The notes beneath the pieces were generated by a model that saw nothing but the letters and a program-made list of their open reading frames with translations, made no database searches and was not told the DNA's origin. Of a stretch of DNA of 55,803 nt, positions 1 to 9,932 are shown in pieces. Source of the stretch: Candidatus Binatia bacterium (GTDB lineage: Bacteria; Desulfobacterota; Binatia; UBA9968; JAJDTQ01); assembly GCA_022824205.1 (NCBI GenBank), contig JAJEAI010000064.1, forward strand, positions 1 to 55,803, in the 5' to 3' direction. The translations under genes and the position numbers were made by a program. The number at the start of each line of letters is the position of its first letter. Position 1 is the stretch's first letter.

Positions 1-105
1 TTCGAGCGCCGACCACTCCTCGGTCTGCTCCTGCCACAGCCCCCGCCCAGCCCGCCCCCTCAAATCCCCCTCCGATTCGCTTAAAATTTGTGGGACAGCA
101 GTGAG
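1..105 (+). mobile_element. Right end of an IS4-type insertion sequence, with transposase C-terminus (partial)
   Basis: The frame open from the window edge ends in codons reading IRLKFVGQQ and a TGA at 102-104. Positions 88-105 (TTGTGGGACAGCAGTGAG) recur as the reverse complement at 55664-55681, directly in front of a second element whose transposase begins at 55767. The simplest reading is that the shared 18 bases are the terminal inverted repeat and that this edge is the 3' end of a related copy in the same orientation. The transposase body lies outside the window, so the family is inferred from the other copy. Confidence 0.45.
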
Positions 106-188
106 CTCTACCAGACTGTACAGAAGGTCGGAGCAGGTAATGCTGTTGGACGCATCGCGTCGCCCGTAGTACAATCCCGGCGCTCTTA

Positions 189-1628
189 ATGTTTCCTTCA
201 AATGTAAAGACAATTTGGAGAGCTGTTTATATGCCCCGAAACTCCTACGAAACAACGCCTTATGGCCGTCTTTGCGGGCTTCCCTGCAATGGCGAGACGC
301 GTGGGGGCGCTCGGCATTTCACCGTTGGCCGAGTGTTTCGTTCGCTGCGCGCGTCTGCGACCGTAATCACATGCTTTCTGGCTCTTTCGGCGTGTACGAC
401 GCAACTACAGGTCAAAGAACTCAATTCGCGGCTAAAAACGATCGACGGCAAGAGCCCGACGACAGGTGTCGTATATTACCTGCCCGCGGTGGACTTCAAG
501 ATCACCGCAACATGGAAACTGGAAAGCTGTGAGAACGGTAGTGCCCGTGCCACACTCAATCTCGACGTTACCGAGCGCTATCTGGCGGATCGCGGTCGTC
601 CGTTTCTTCTGGATTACACGTGGCTCGAATCGTTGTTCACGCACACGGATCTCTCCGTGTCGCTGTACTCAAATGGCACACTGCAATCGATCAACGGAGA
701 CATCAAGGACAGCACTGGAACTGTAGTTGCTTCGACGTTGGACTTGGCCCGTTCTGCTGCGCAGATCCAACACGTTGCGTTGCATGTTGCGCATAATGGG
801 GCGCCAGCGAACTGTACGGAGAAAGCCACGAAATCGCTAATGGCACGAAACAACTTAGCGTTGGCGATCAGAGACCTCGAACACAAGATTGTGACAATGT
901 CGGAGCAAAACCCGCTATCTGGCAAGAGCCTTAGGCGTCTGAGAAAGCTCAACCAGAAGTTGGCGACGAAGAGAGCCGCGTATACGGTGAGGCTGGCCGA
1001 AACATCGTTCAGAGAACCCTTCACGTGGATGCCTTCAACGGCCACTATGAACATGACTTTTAAAATGAATGAGCAAGGCCGCCGAAAACTCTTCGACGGT
1101 GAGTACCAGCCCCCGAATTCCTGCTTTCGGGCCGGTCTGGAAGGCATCAGCCCAATGAGGGACACACAGAAGTCAAATATCGGCGGGGATGTTCTCCTTC
1201 CGGAGAACTCGAAGAGTCGCGGCGGACATTTATTTTACCGTGTTCCAGCCTTTGCCACGTTGAAACTCCAAACGGAGCGCGGAGAACTTCTTGCCAGGAA
1301 AGAGGTACGTTTGCCGCAGTTTGGAGTAGATGTGGCGCTGCCTCTTGTCAATAATGCATTCGACCGCGCCAACCTAGTTGCGAAGTTTGACGAAAGTGGT
1401 GCATTGACCGAGTTTCGATATGTCAGAAATGCACAATTGGAAGGGCTGACACAGGCCTTGGCGAAAACCGTCAAGACGGCAAATGAAATCCTTGAAACCC
1501 GACAAGGACGTGAACTTAAGAAACTTCAGGGAAAGACCGACTTGTTGAAGGCACGAGCCGAACTCATCAAGGCAGAACGCGACCTACAAGCCTTGGAGGA
1601 TGCCGGGCTAGCCGAATCCGCCCCGTAA
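189..1628 (+). CDS. Hypothetical lipoprotein with coiled-coil segments
   Basis: Function unknown. A hydrophobic stretch followed by LSAC (Cys69 counted from the first ATG) looks like a lipoprotein signal with lipobox, so the mature protein is probably acylated and membrane-anchored. With the 189 start the signal would be preceded by about 50 unusual residues. An in-frame GTG at 333, giving a 20-residue signal ahead of the Cys, is more natural, and an ATG at 231 is a third option. Two Lys/Glu/Leu-rich, probably coiled-coil segments lie near residues 220-275 and at the C-terminal 60 residues. Between them is a mixed-strand region without a family I recognise. Base composition is visibly poorer in GC than the genes after 4.7 kb, which suggests transferred DNA. 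It stands alone, with decayed genes downstream. Confidence 0.6.
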   Translation: MFPSNVKTIWRAVYMPRNSYETTPYGRLCGLPCNGETRGGARHFTVGRVFRSLRASATVITCFLALSACTTQLQVKELNSRLKTIDGKSPTTGVVYYLPAVDFKITATWKLESCENGSARATLNLDVTERYLADRGRPFLLDYTWLESLFTHTDLSVSLYSNGTLQSINGDIKDSTGTVVASTLDLARSAAQIQHVALHVAHNGAPANCTEKATKSLMARNNLALAIRDLEHKIVTMSEQNPLSGKSLRRLRKLNQKLATKRAAYTVRLAETSFREPFTWMPSTATMNMTFKMNEQGRRKLFDGEYQPPNSCFRAGLEGISPMRDTQKSNIGGDVLLPENSKSRGGHLFYRVPAFATLKLQTERGELLARKEVRLPQFGVDVALPLVNNAFDRANLVAKFDESGALTEFRYVRNAQLEGLTQALAKTVKTANEILETRQGRELKKLQGKTDLLKARAELIKAERDLQALEDAGLAESAP

Positions 1629-1870
1629 GGGAAGAACACAAACCGACCTCAGACGGTATAGAAACACAGGAGGTACGGTTCTGGGCGCGGCGTGGATCGA
1701 CTTCTACTTGCACAACCAAGGGGATTCGCTACTGCATTTGTTTTCGCAATTGCCCGTCGCCCTGGACGACGGTTACGCTCGGGCCGCGACGCGTGCTGAC
1801 GACAACCCCTAATCCAAATGTCGGATCGTTGTGCGAAAAGGGTAACTGCATGGCAGGAGGAGAAGTGGAT

Positions 1871-2494
1871 ATGGCCGAGGGCTTCAACGATCAGATGAAC
1901 GAAGCCCAAAGGGCATGGCGCCCGCAGCATATAGAGACCCGAGAGCAAAGAACGCAGAACCGGCACCGCCGCCCCTGGATACTTCCGAGACGCCGTTGGG
2001 AGGAAGGACTGTGGCCCGGAATCAGGTCGGGGTCCGAACACACGCTGTCCGCCTACATCGAGAAAGAGCGCGTTCAGAAGCATCCTGGCTTCCCGCAACC
2101 TCAAGATCTCGTGGATGCTATGCGCAAACATCTACTTTCCGCACCGGCACGACCGCAGATTCTCGCGACTTTCCCCCCGGATCGCATCGACCGCCGCATC
2201 GTCAAGGTACAACGGCTAGAACTGGAAAGGACCGGAGAGTATCCGCTCGATCCAACGACACTGCTGGACGAGCCGAAGGGACGGCGGGGCGCCAACCAGA
2301 CCTCGCCGGACATCGGGGTCTCGGTCGGGCGGGAGTGCGGCGGCCAAGGGCTCGTTCTGACGGAGAACAAGTTCGTCGAGCACTCTTTCTACCGCTGTTC
2401 CGGTCGCAAGAAGGGAGTCGGAAAATCCGACACAAACCGATGCCCCGAATCGGAGAGCGATAGAAGAACCGCGTTCACAATACCACCTGCTTAA
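1871..2494 (+). pseudogene. PD-(D/E)XK restriction-endonuclease-like protein, C-terminally truncated
   Basis: The start ATG at 1871 is chosen because AGGAGGAG lies 7-8 bases upstream; an ATG at 1850 and one at 1793 are in the same frame without such a site. Near residues 160-175 the product has VLTENKFVEHSFYRCSG. This fits the E-x-K half of a nuclease active site followed by Cys-containing segments, as in the PGN_0703-type putative restriction endonucleases known to me. After NRCPE the frame runs into an unrelated tail and stops at 207 residues, where I would expect family members to continue. I therefore read it as a 3'-truncated remnant. No methyltransferase partner is nearby. Family assignment is by eye and moderately uncertain. 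Confidence 0.4.
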
Positions 2495-2723
2495 CTAGAA
2501 GACAAAAACAGGGGGTGCATGCTGGTGGAGGATTCACCAACCGGCGCCGGTAGAGGCAAGTAGTATGCCCCGGAATTGCTCCATCGGGCAATGGAAGGCG
2601 ACGATCCCGGCCAGGCAAATTCCTCTTCGCGATCTTGACCTTTCCAGGTCAGTCGATCTATTCACTTGGACACGAACATTCCCCTTGTCTGGGTACTACT
2701 AGCTCGCGATCTGTATAGAGATC
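2495..2723. other. Intergenic, nothing recognised
   Basis: About 230 bases between two decayed genes. I see no convincing ORF, RNA gene, terminator or repeat. The sequence probably includes the lost 3' part of the endonuclease-like gene or the 5' part of the lpxR-like gene. Confidence 0.4.
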
Positions 2724-3802
2724 TTGCTATTGTTGTTCTCTCCGGGTTCGGCCAACTCCGAGACAAACTCAACCGCTTCGAACGCCTCGACCGACAGGTG
2801 CAAGGCATCCTTGATCTATGAAAACGATCATTTCCTGGGCGATCGGAACTACACCCTGGGGATTCTGTATGCGAGAACCTGTACTGCCGCAAAGGGCAGC
2901 TTGAGATCTGGATCTGATTCCCTTCCCCTCCCCCGCCAGTGGAACGAATCCCTGTGGCGTTTAATGAAGACAGGGCTTGGCAGCGACGACGACTATCAGT
3001 ACGTTGCAAACTCCGTCCAGTTTGGTTTCTCCCTATACACACCTAATGACATTACAGCCACGGAGCCCGAGGGACGACCTTACGCCTCGTTGGCGGTCTA
3101 CGGGGATAACGTCGTCTTCGCATCGGACAGCAATGCCCTCAGGCAGGGGATCCAGTTGGGAGTTTTGGGAATGCCTTTGGGCGGCGCGATTCAGAGAGGT
3201 GTCCATAAGGCTCTCGGCCACGCTTTGCCTCAAGGCTGGTCGTCACAGATATCACATGGGGGCGAACCTACATTTCTTTACACCCTGCAGCGCAGAAGAC
3301 TGTTGACTCCCGTGAAAAAGATTCTAGCCAATTCGACTTGTCCGGCAATTTGGGGGGTACTCTGGGCTATTACAACAGCGTGCAAGGGAGTATGTCCGCG
3401 AGACTTGGGTGGATAACATCACACTTTTGGGCTGATTATGGACCGATCGCCAACCATTCGTCGCGAATCCAAGAAGTAACGCGGGCAAACAACCCGACAC
3501 CGCAGCAAAGGAACCAGACGAACTCCGCCGAGAAATGGCCACCGCTACGCGAAGCCTTTGTGTTCTTGTCGGGTGGAGTAGATCTGGTGCTCTACAACGT
3601 TCTACTGCAAGGGCAATTCAGAAGTGCACCTTACGATGTCACCGCCTCTGATGTAGAGCGAGTCATACCACACGTCGTCGTGGGTTTTGTGGTGGGCATT
3701 GGGGAGGTCGAAATCTCCTATTCGTACACGCACCGGGGGCCGGAGATATCCGGAGGCAAGAGCCACGGATGGAGTTCAATTTCTGTGGGGCTCCGCTACT
3801 AA
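2724..3802 (+). pseudogene. LpxR-like (DUF2219) lipid A 3-O-deacylase, frameshifted
   Basis: Family members are outer-membrane beta-barrel enzymes that remove the 3'-acyloxyacyl chain of lipid A. The first frame carries YENDHFLGDRNYT (the N-D pair and Arg typical of the active site), then FSLYTPND, GRPYASLAVYG and VHKALGHALPQGW with the expected His. The second frame resumes with FDLSGNLGGTLGYYN and ends in a terminal strand finishing GLRY, as outer-membrane barrels do. The switch between frames falls around 3290-3320, which includes an AAAAA run at 3315-3319. Joined, the product is about 355 residues, near family length. The first codon is a TTG directly before a hydrophobic stretch, so part of the signal peptide may be missing. 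A sequencing indel cannot be excluded. Confidence 0.65.
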
Positions 3803-3887
3803 CCTCAATATGCCCAAAAGATGGTGGAAGAGGAGCGGAGGACGACCGGAGCTTATGGTACTGACGAGGCGCTGTGCTGTGGCAAGT

Positions 3888-4166
3888 CCGCTGCTCGTCA
3901 GGTGGCACCTGCGTTCTCTCCCACTAACCTCAATGTTGCAAAAAAAGGTATGTGAAGAGCGATCCGAAGCACGCCCTACGAATCGTCATTCCCGCGAAAG
4001 CGGGAAACCATGGGTGGGGAGGAGGCAACTGGTCGGTGTCCCCGCCCACCGCCGCCTGGATTCCCGCTTTCTTGCCTCCCGGCCTCTCCGTGCTTTCGCT
4101 TCTGCAACATCAAGGCTAAATCCAGATGTTGCGGAACCGGTCGATCAAGGCGCGGTCCGGTGGATT
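3888..4166 (-). pseudogene. Relic of a second hydantoinase A 3' end, split by a palindromic repeat
   Basis: Bases 3888-3940 align well with 4722-4776, the last bases of the intact hyuA and its flank: both read CCGCTGCTCGTCA, then similar sequence through TCTCCCA. Bases 4125-4166 align with 4766-4809, the next part of hyuA, sharing GTTGCGGAAC, GTCGAT and GGCGCGGTCC. The two pieces are adjacent in hyuA but here lie about 185 bases apart, with a REP-type repeat at 3983-4078 between them. A minus-strand ORF at 4116-4640 (174 codons) ends in DRALIDRFRN, like the hyuA end DRAEIDGFRN; the rest of that ORF resembles nothing I know and is probably not a functional gene. Confidence 0.5.
3983..4078. repeat. 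REP/BIME-type palindromic repeat
   Basis: A GTCATTCCCGCGAAAGCGGGA hairpin is followed about 50 bases later by GCCTGGATTCCCGCTTTC, the second half of the element. The spacer resembles those of the copies at 29.9, 42.4, 46.6 and 52.1 kb. It sits inside the hydantoinase relic. Confidence 0.7.
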
Positions 4167-4731
4167 TGTAGCCTGTCGTCCCCGGCTTCGATCCATTTGC
4201 TGCCAGCGTTCCTCGACCAGACCCGAGAAGGACTCCTTTGCCGCCCCAACGTAGCCCTCGACGTCCGGGTCCCTCTCCCATGTCAGTTCGGCCATCTCCC
4301 GGCGCAACTTCACGCCAACGACCATCTGCGAGTCGCCGCCCGGTTCTCTAAGCCCCCGCAGGGTCAATTCACACCAATGCGCCTCGCCAAAGGGCCGCTC
4401 GAGCGATATTCTTCGACCGTCTCCAGGCCCCAAAATGCAAGGAGGGCCATCACGCATAAACGCTAAGGCGTTTCCTTCAAGCCATATGAATGACCCTTGC
4501 CTGACACGACCCGCTGGGACTGAACTGGACCGCTGAAATCTAGGCACCAAGCATATGCCTAGCGAGGGGTCCGTCCAGACGGCTTCAGATTCCCCCGCAC
4601 GACAGACCGGTTGAGGAGAAGTCACAGCATACGATGACACCTCACCCAGCGACCGTCAAGTCGCCTGACCTGCCCACGCCGGAGTCCAGCGGCCCGGCCA
4701 CGATGGACGAAGGTAGTCGAACCGCTGCTCG

Positions 4732-6864
4732 TCAAGAGGCGCCTCCGTTTTCTCCCAAGAAAATTCGAACGTTGCGGAACCCGTCGATCTCGGCGCGGTC
4801 CCGTGGATTCACCACCACCGTGGTCACCGGGGTTTCGATCACCGCCGGACCTGCGAGATCCATTCCCGGCCCCATGCGCTCGAAGTCGTACACGGCGGTG
4901 GGCGCGTACTCGCCCAACTCTTCGAAGAATACGCTTCGCTCCGGATTTCGCGCGGCTTCCGCGGACGCCCCCGCAGCCGACTCCTCCTTGATGCGCGGCT
5001 TGTCCAACAGACCGACCGCGGTCACGCGGAAGGTCAGGATCTCCTTGCCCGCCTCCCGGTAGCCCGACCCCTTACCGTAGGCCTTCTCGTAGGCGTCGTC
5101 GAAGTCGGCGTAGAGGCTCTCCAGGTCGGCATCCGCGAGAGGAGCGGTGCCGGTGGCCAGCGGCACGTTCAGTTCGTGCACCTGGTAGCGGTAGCGCATG
5201 TCGACGCTGCGAGTGACGGACATCCGCGACGGCCCGAACCCGGCGGCGCCCAGGTCCGCCTCCGCCCGGCGCACCAACTCGGCGAAGTTCTCGTTGACGC
5301 GACCGGGGTCGGCGGGCACCTGGAGGTGGTCGGACTTGCCGTACTCGTACACCACGTCGGAGCTGATGAGGCCGGTGGCGCCGTGCACCGACGCGGTGAG
5401 CGGGATCACCACCTGCCGGACGCCCAGGTCCGCGGCGTAGCGGCTGGCGTGCATGGGTCCGGCGCCGCCGAAGGCGAACATCACGAACGACCGCGGATCG
5501 TGCCCCTTCTCCACGGTGGCCCGGCGGATGAGATCGCTCATGTGCGCGTTGGCGATGCGGTAGATGCCGCGGGCGGCCTCGGTCACACCCATGCCCAGAG
5601 GCTCCGCGATCCGCCGTTCCACCGCCCGGAGCGCGGCGTCGCGGTCCAGGCGCATGCGCCCGCCCAGGAAGTAGCCGGGGTTGAGATACCCGAGGATGAC
5701 GTCTGCGTCGGAGACCGTGGGCTCGACGCCGCCGAGCCCGTAACACACCGGACCGGGACTGGCGCCGGCACCCTCGGGCCCCACCTTGAGGAGGCCCGTG
5801 TCGCCGTCGATCCAGGCGATGCTGCCGCCGCCGGCTCCCACCGACTCCACCCAGATCTTGGGCGCCAGGACGCGGTGGCGCAGCACCACCGGCGTGTAGT
5901 CCCGCTCGATGCGCCCTTCCCGGACCACCCCCACCTTGAACGTGGTGCCGCCCATGTCCGTGGCCAGGATGTCGTCCTCGCCGATCATCTCGCCCAGGAA
6001 ACGGCTCCCCACCACTCCCGACGCCGGGCCGGACTCGACGGTGCCCACGGCATTGCGGCAGGTGGCCTCGATGTCGAGCACGCCGCCGTAGGCCTGCATG
6101 ATCATCGGCGGCTTCGCCAGCCCCTTGCCCCGGAGCACCTGGTGGAGGTTCATGAGGTAGGCGGAGATGCGCGGGCCGATGTAGGCGTTGAACACCGTGG
6201 TGGCGGTGCGCTCGTACTCGCCCACGAAAGGCGCCGCCACGCTCGACAGCGTAACGTAGACGCCCGGATGCCGCCGCTCGAGGATGTCCGCCACGGCCCT
6301 CTCGTGGACGTCGTTGGCCACCGACCAGAGCAGGCACACGGCCACGGACTCCACCCCGCGCGCCACCAATTCGTCCAGCGCCGCGGCCGCCTGCTCCTCG
6401 TCGAGGCGCACGGTGACCGCGCCCTTGTAGTCCATGCGTTCGTTCACCTCGGCCACCAGCGAGCGGGGCACGAAGGGCTCGGGCTTGCGCAGCCACGCGA
6501 GCCGCCCCGCCTCGGCCTCCGTGAGCCCGTCGCTGACCTTGCCGCGCATCATGAGCAGCGTGTCGGGGAAGCCGCGGGTGGCGACCAGGCCGGTCTTCGG
6601 CCCGGCACGGGTGATCAGGGTGTTCTCGCCGATGGTGCAAGCGTGGAAGAAGAGCGCGGTCTGGCGAAGGAGCTCCTCCTCGCCGCCCAAGCCGATGTTG
6701 CGCGCCGCGTCCCGGACCGCGTCGGTGGCGCCGGTGGAATAGTCCGGCGGGGTGGAAAGCGACTTCCCCACCACCATCTCGCCCTGGTCGTTGACCACGA
6801 CGCAGTCGGTGAAGGTGCCGCCGATGTCGACTCCGACGATATATCGACCCCGAGAATAGACCAT
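4732..6864 (-). CDS. hyuA: Hydantoinase A / N-methylhydantoinase A (HyuA)
   Basis: Full-length (710 residues) member of the HyuA/OplahA family, ATP-dependent enzymes that open hydantoin or 5-oxoproline rings or act as carboxylase subunits. The N-terminal phosphate-binding motif VGVDIGGTFTD is at residues 10-20. DMGGTTFKVG near residue 305 and FGGAGPMHA near 475 are the other ASKHA-fold signatures. The C-terminal domain ends in VVVNPRDRAEIDGFRN. HyuA normally works with a HyuB subunit encoded next to it. None is present on either side here, so this copy is orphaned, or its partner lies elsewhere. The upstream 300 bases hold no clear ribosome site, and the start at 6864 is chosen because it lies just before the conserved N-terminus. 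Relics of related genes at 3.9-4.2 kb and 11.83 kb suggest repeated rearrangement at this locus. Confidence 0.85.
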   Translation of the reverse strand: MVYSRGRYIVGVDIGGTFTDCVVVNDQGEMVVGKSLSTPPDYSTGATDAVRDAARNIGLGGEEELLRQTALFFHACTIGENTLITRAGPKTGLVATRGFPDTLLMMRGKVSDGLTEAEAGRLAWLRKPEPFVPRSLVAEVNERMDYKGAVTVRLDEEQAAAALDELVARGVESVAVCLLWSVANDVHERAVADILERRHPGVYVTLSSVAAPFVGEYERTATTVFNAYIGPRISAYLMNLHQVLRGKGLAKPPMIMQAYGGVLDIEATCRNAVGTVESGPASGVVGSRFLGEMIGEDDILATDMGGTTFKVGVVREGRIERDYTPVVLRHRVLAPKIWVESVGAGGGSIAWIDGDTGLLKVGPEGAGASPGPVCYGLGGVEPTVSDADVILGYLNPGYFLGGRMRLDRDAALRAVERRIAEPLGMGVTEAARGIYRIANAHMSDLIRRATVEKGHDPRSFVMFAFGGAGPMHASRYAADLGVRQVVIPLTASVHGATGLISSDVVYEYGKSDHLQVPADPGRVNENFAELVRRAEADLGAAGFGPSRMSVTRSVDMRYRYQVHELNVPLATGTAPLADADLESLYADFDDAYEKAYGKGSGYREAGKEILTFRVTAVGLLDKPRIKEESAAGASAEAARNPERSVFFEELGEYAPTAVYDFERMGPGMDLAGPAVIETPVTTVVVNPRDRAEIDGFRNVRIFLGENGGAS

Positions 6865-7169
6865 AACTAGTTGATATATTTATTGCTTTTTTCCGGACTT
6901 CTGCCGACGGCCAGCCGGCACTCTTCAGGCCATCTGCGGGAACTTCCCCGGACCGATCGAGAAACAGTCCATAGGTGCCGTTTGTCTTTCTTGCCGTCGC
7001 GTTCCGTAGAGGTCTCCTCGCGTTAGCTTCCCGGTCATAAGCAACCGTGATCCATCGCGGCGGTCCGCCGAACACATCGGCGAACAGGTCGTCGAATCTC
7101 GGGCATGGATGCGAACAGATCTCGAAGCGCACACATCATGCCGGTAGGTACCGCTTCAAGATCGCCCGC
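6865..7169. other. Intergenic region upstream of hyuA
   Basis: About 300 bases. An AT-rich stretch next to the hyuA start (ATATATCAAC on the minus strand) could belong to its promoter, but no -35/-10 pair is convincing. Short minus-strand ORFs here resemble nothing I recognise. Confidence 0.3.
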
Positions 7170-8033
7170 TCAAATCATGGGCCTAATCTCGTCGCGCTCC
7201 AGTTTGCCGTTGTTTACAAGCACCGCTGTAACCGCGAAAGGGGATACCTCGAATCGTTCTGCTGCTTCCTCCCGGGCCTCATCCGAGAAATCATCTTCCA
7301 GAAAATCAACCAGACTCCCCACAGGACAAAGAAGCTCTGCCGCAAATGCGCGCTGCATTTTTTGTCTGTACGTGTACGCGCGGGTAGCGGGCCGCAGACT
7401 CTCTTCGGTGTCTACCAGAAGCTCAAGGCACTATCGTCGGTCCCGCACAACTCGGCGAGTCGTGCATCAGTCACTGGGTCATCGCCTAACTTCTCCCTTG
7501 ACCGGAGACTCACCGCCGCATCCGCGCCGACTCGCCATGGTGCCATGTTTCCAAGCCCATCCCATGAGCCGCCCAGCGGAGCTGCCCCGCTGCGAGGATC
7601 GCTCTCGAAGCCCGAGTGTGTTGCTGCGTCGTGCATCTCCTTGGCGGTAAGAAACTGATCCGCCGCGACTTCCGAAATCGCGCTGGTCCCCAACTCGTCG
7701 CCATCCGCGATAATCTGCTCGATCTGCTCTGGGTCAGCCTGATCCACATCGAAACCCCGACGTGCTTCAATCATCCTGTACATCGTCAGTTCAGCGTCTT
7801 TCCGCTCGGTAATCAGCTCCCTCCATACGGTGCCTAGATCGGCATCAGGAACCGAACTTCCGGCCAGCCTCTCCAAGACGCGTTCTACCAAGTTGTCGAC
7901 TCCGGCCTCGAAATCTTCGGCAGACACCACCGTTCTCGCGTTCGACATATAGCGTAGCGGCTCTGTACGAGCCTCCGGCGACGGTTTTGACATCCAACTC
8001 GATTCTAAGACCGTCCGACCGGGATTCACTCAT
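7170..8033 (-). pseudogene. ImmA/IrrE-family peptidase-like protein, frameshifted
   Basis: Two minus-strand frames join into one protein of roughly 285 residues. The longer one (start about 8029) ends abruptly after LAELCGTDDSA at 7412. One base later another frame continues as LLVDTEESLRPATRAY, then QKMQRAFAAELLCP and a C-terminal segment FEVSPFAVTAVLVNNG. This tail is typical of ImmA/IrrE proteins, whose C-terminus follows the zinc helix. The switch is near 7425. An HExxH motif is not visible in either frame, so even the repaired product would probably lack the metal site. The N-terminus is uncertain too: an ATG at 8033 opens a third frame that reads plausibly for about 30 codons. ImmA proteins usually cleave phage-type repressors, and none is adjacent. 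Confidence 0.5.
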
Positions 8034-8346
8034 AAGTATTTAATATTATGTCCTTACCGAGACTCATGAACTGTGGATAACGCAAAGCTTCACACCCATA
8101 TCGTAAGCGTACTGTAAGCAGATTCACTCCAATTCAAGCGCATCCGAGCGCGCCTCTGTCCCGAAAGCATTTTACACCAATCCACCCGTAGCTCGTTATC
8201 AAGTGTTCTATCAGGTTCCATCGGCCGTGGAATATTTCGGACAGGCGGTGAAGTCTGTGCTTGGGACCGGCAAAGTCCTCGTCTTCCGGACTCCATGGCC
8301 TCCTCTCACGAAAATCTCCACGGCGTGATGACGGGACGGAAGACGC
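8034..8346. other. Intergenic, nothing firm
   Basis: About 310 bases. A perfect DnaA-box sequence (TGTGGATAA) occurs at 8072-8080, but only once. A 68-codon minus-strand ORF at 8090-8296 has no features I can interpret. Confidence 0.3.
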
Positions 8347-8808
8347 TCAGCAAGATCCGCTTCGGGCCGCGGCATCGACCTCAAGCGCTTTCCTTGCGGC
8401 CCGGCGCGCTTCGTCCAGTGTGCCGACGATCCGGCCAGCCGGCAGCCCGCCGAGGATGTCGACGCTGTGCAGGATCGCAGCCACGTCTTCGCCGAGGCCC
8501 ATGACGATGCACTCGGTCCCGGATCCGGCGACGAGTTCCAAGAGCTGCCCCACCACCATGGCGGCGCTGTCGTCGATGTACACGGTGTCCGAGAAGTCGA
8601 AGATCACGACCTCGTGCTCCTTGATGTCCAGGCCGATCACGCTGACCAGCTTGTGGGCAGAAGCGACGCTCAACGTGTCCTTGAGGACCACCATGCCGGT
8701 CCGGGCCGCATGCGGGTCGCCACGCGTCGCCACATCGTCTCCCGCGAAGAACATCGCGTCCAGCAACGGCACCGATGACCAGGACCACCTCACAAGACGG
8801 CCAGTCAA
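8347..8808 (-). pseudogene. C-terminal STAS-domain fragment of a SulP-type anion transporter
   Basis: The 153-codon frame reads as a STAS domain: LLDAMFFAGDD, then VVLKDTLSVASAHKLV, VVIFDFSDTVYIDDSAAMV, CIVMGLGEDVA and GRIVGTLDEARRAAR. This matches the cytoplasmic C-terminus of SulP (sulfate permease-like) transporters as I know them. The transmembrane part that should precede it is absent, and the sequence upstream belongs to the DUF3800 gene on the same strand. I therefore call it the 3' remnant of a transporter gene removed by rearrangement. A free-standing STAS regulator is the alternative, but the first 15 codons look unrelated to the family. Confidence 0.55.
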
Positions 8809-8826
8809 TGTCTTTCACAAGCGCGA

Positions 8827-9897
8827 CTACATCCCCAGTTTCGCCAATTGTTCAGCCATAAAATCTACTCCCTCCCCGCTCGATCCCTTCATTCCCAGTT
8901 CTTCAGGGTCGACTTCGGGTTGGGGCCAGATCGCACCTATCCGTAGGTCCTCAATTCCAGCCTCTCCTAGCTGCTCCACGTACTCTTCGGAGTGTGGCTG
9001 ACCAACGAACTGACGGCACCACACTGCCGTCGCTCCCGCAATGAGGTCGCAGAATTGTAGCTGAAGGTACGAGCACGAATCCGCGAACTCGGTCCGCGTC
9101 ACGTTCAGCGGGAACATCGTCGCTCGACCAGGCAGACCAATGGTCTTCTCTTCAATGTTGGGCGATGTTACCAAGTCCCACAGCCACTTGTTCTTGACGA
9201 GACTACTCGACGCGTCATGGATCAGTGAGAGAGGAGCTTTGGTGTGCTTGCGCCAATGGCTACAAGTCGCCACTGCTGTCGTGAGCGCAGGATCCAACGC
9301 GCGTTTCGGAATTCTCTGAAGCTCTTCATAGCCCAGTTTCATCTCACCGCCGAGAAAAACCACCAAGATGTCTTTGATCCTTTGGTCGGCGTACTGATAA
9401 TCTTGATAGAGCTCTTGCCAGAACTTGCGATAACTTTCCGGCGTTCGACGAATCATCATGCGTTGAAAGCGTCGCAGATGCTCTCTTAAGAATCGGTCGC
9501 TCTGGAAGGCCCGGATACAGTGGTAGGCCATGTTGCAGAGCGCCACATTTCCGCCATCCTTGTACAAATCGATGCCGTCGCGGTGCATCGCTGGTTCAAC
9601 CCACAAGTCGACTAGATAAGTGAGAGTTGTGAATTCCTTGTGGCAAATCCAAACGGTGAACTTCTGGAGGTCTCGTACCGCGTTGACAAGCTGGACGATC
9701 CGACTTTGGCCACTACGCCGCTTTGAGAGGTTCGTATGCTTGAGTTCACGACCTTGTGTTCCGGAGAAATACTCGCTGTGGAGGGCTGCACACTCATCAT
9801 CAGAAAGCGTGGTAGACACATGGACGAAAAACCGCTGCTCTGGGTTCATCAGGTCCTCGCCAGTGAAGCCGGACTCGTCCATGTAAATCGTCAGCAT
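8827..9897 (-). CDS. DUF3800 protein (putative RNase H-fold nuclease)
   Basis: 356 residues. It starts MLTIYMDESG, in which Asp7 and Glu8 are the first conserved acidic pair of DUF3800. Later signatures are LSLIHDASSS and LQFCDLIAGA, the latter giving a third Asp near the C-terminus. The family is thought to have an RNase H-like fold and is often found in phage and defence regions; no activity is established that I can name with certainty. The ATG at 9897 is chosen because the family starts exactly there, although the frame stays open to 10314 antisense to the next gene. It begins 35 bases after the abiEii stop on the same strand, so it may be the third gene of the AbiE operon. GC is lower than in the flanking metabolic genes. 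Confidence 0.75.
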   Translation of the reverse strand: MLTIYMDESGFTGEDLMNPEQRFFVHVSTTLSDDECAALHSEYFSGTQGRELKHTNLSKRRSGQSRIVQLVNAVRDLQKFTVWICHKEFTTLTYLVDLWVEPAMHRDGIDLYKDGGNVALCNMAYHCIRAFQSDRFLREHLRRFQRMMIRRTPESYRKFWQELYQDYQYADQRIKDILVVFLGGEMKLGYEELQRIPKRALDPALTTAVATCSHWRKHTKAPLSLIHDASSSLVKNKWLWDLVTSPNIEEKTIGLPGRATMFPLNVTRTEFADSCSYLQLQFCDLIAGATAVWCRQFVGQPHSEEYVEQLGEAGIEDLRIGAIWPQPEVDPEELGMKGSSGEGVDFMAEQLAKLGM

Positions 9898-9932
9898 GTT
9901 CGGGGATCTTCGGAGACTCGCTGTGGCCACGT

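Noticed and set aside
3687..4466. 259-codon plus-strand ORF overlapping the lpxR-like gene end
   Set aside because: It crosses a palindromic repeat and the hydantoinase relic and has no protein-like features.
5072..7132. Long minus-strand ORF of 686 codons overlapping hyuA
   Set aside because: It is a shifted frame of the hyuA gene, rich in Arg, Gly and Pro, as expected for a shadow frame in GC-rich DNA. The real frame has all family motifs.
8072..8080. Perfect DnaA box, possible replication origin
   Set aside because: Only one box, with no AT-rich unwinding region or origin genes nearby.
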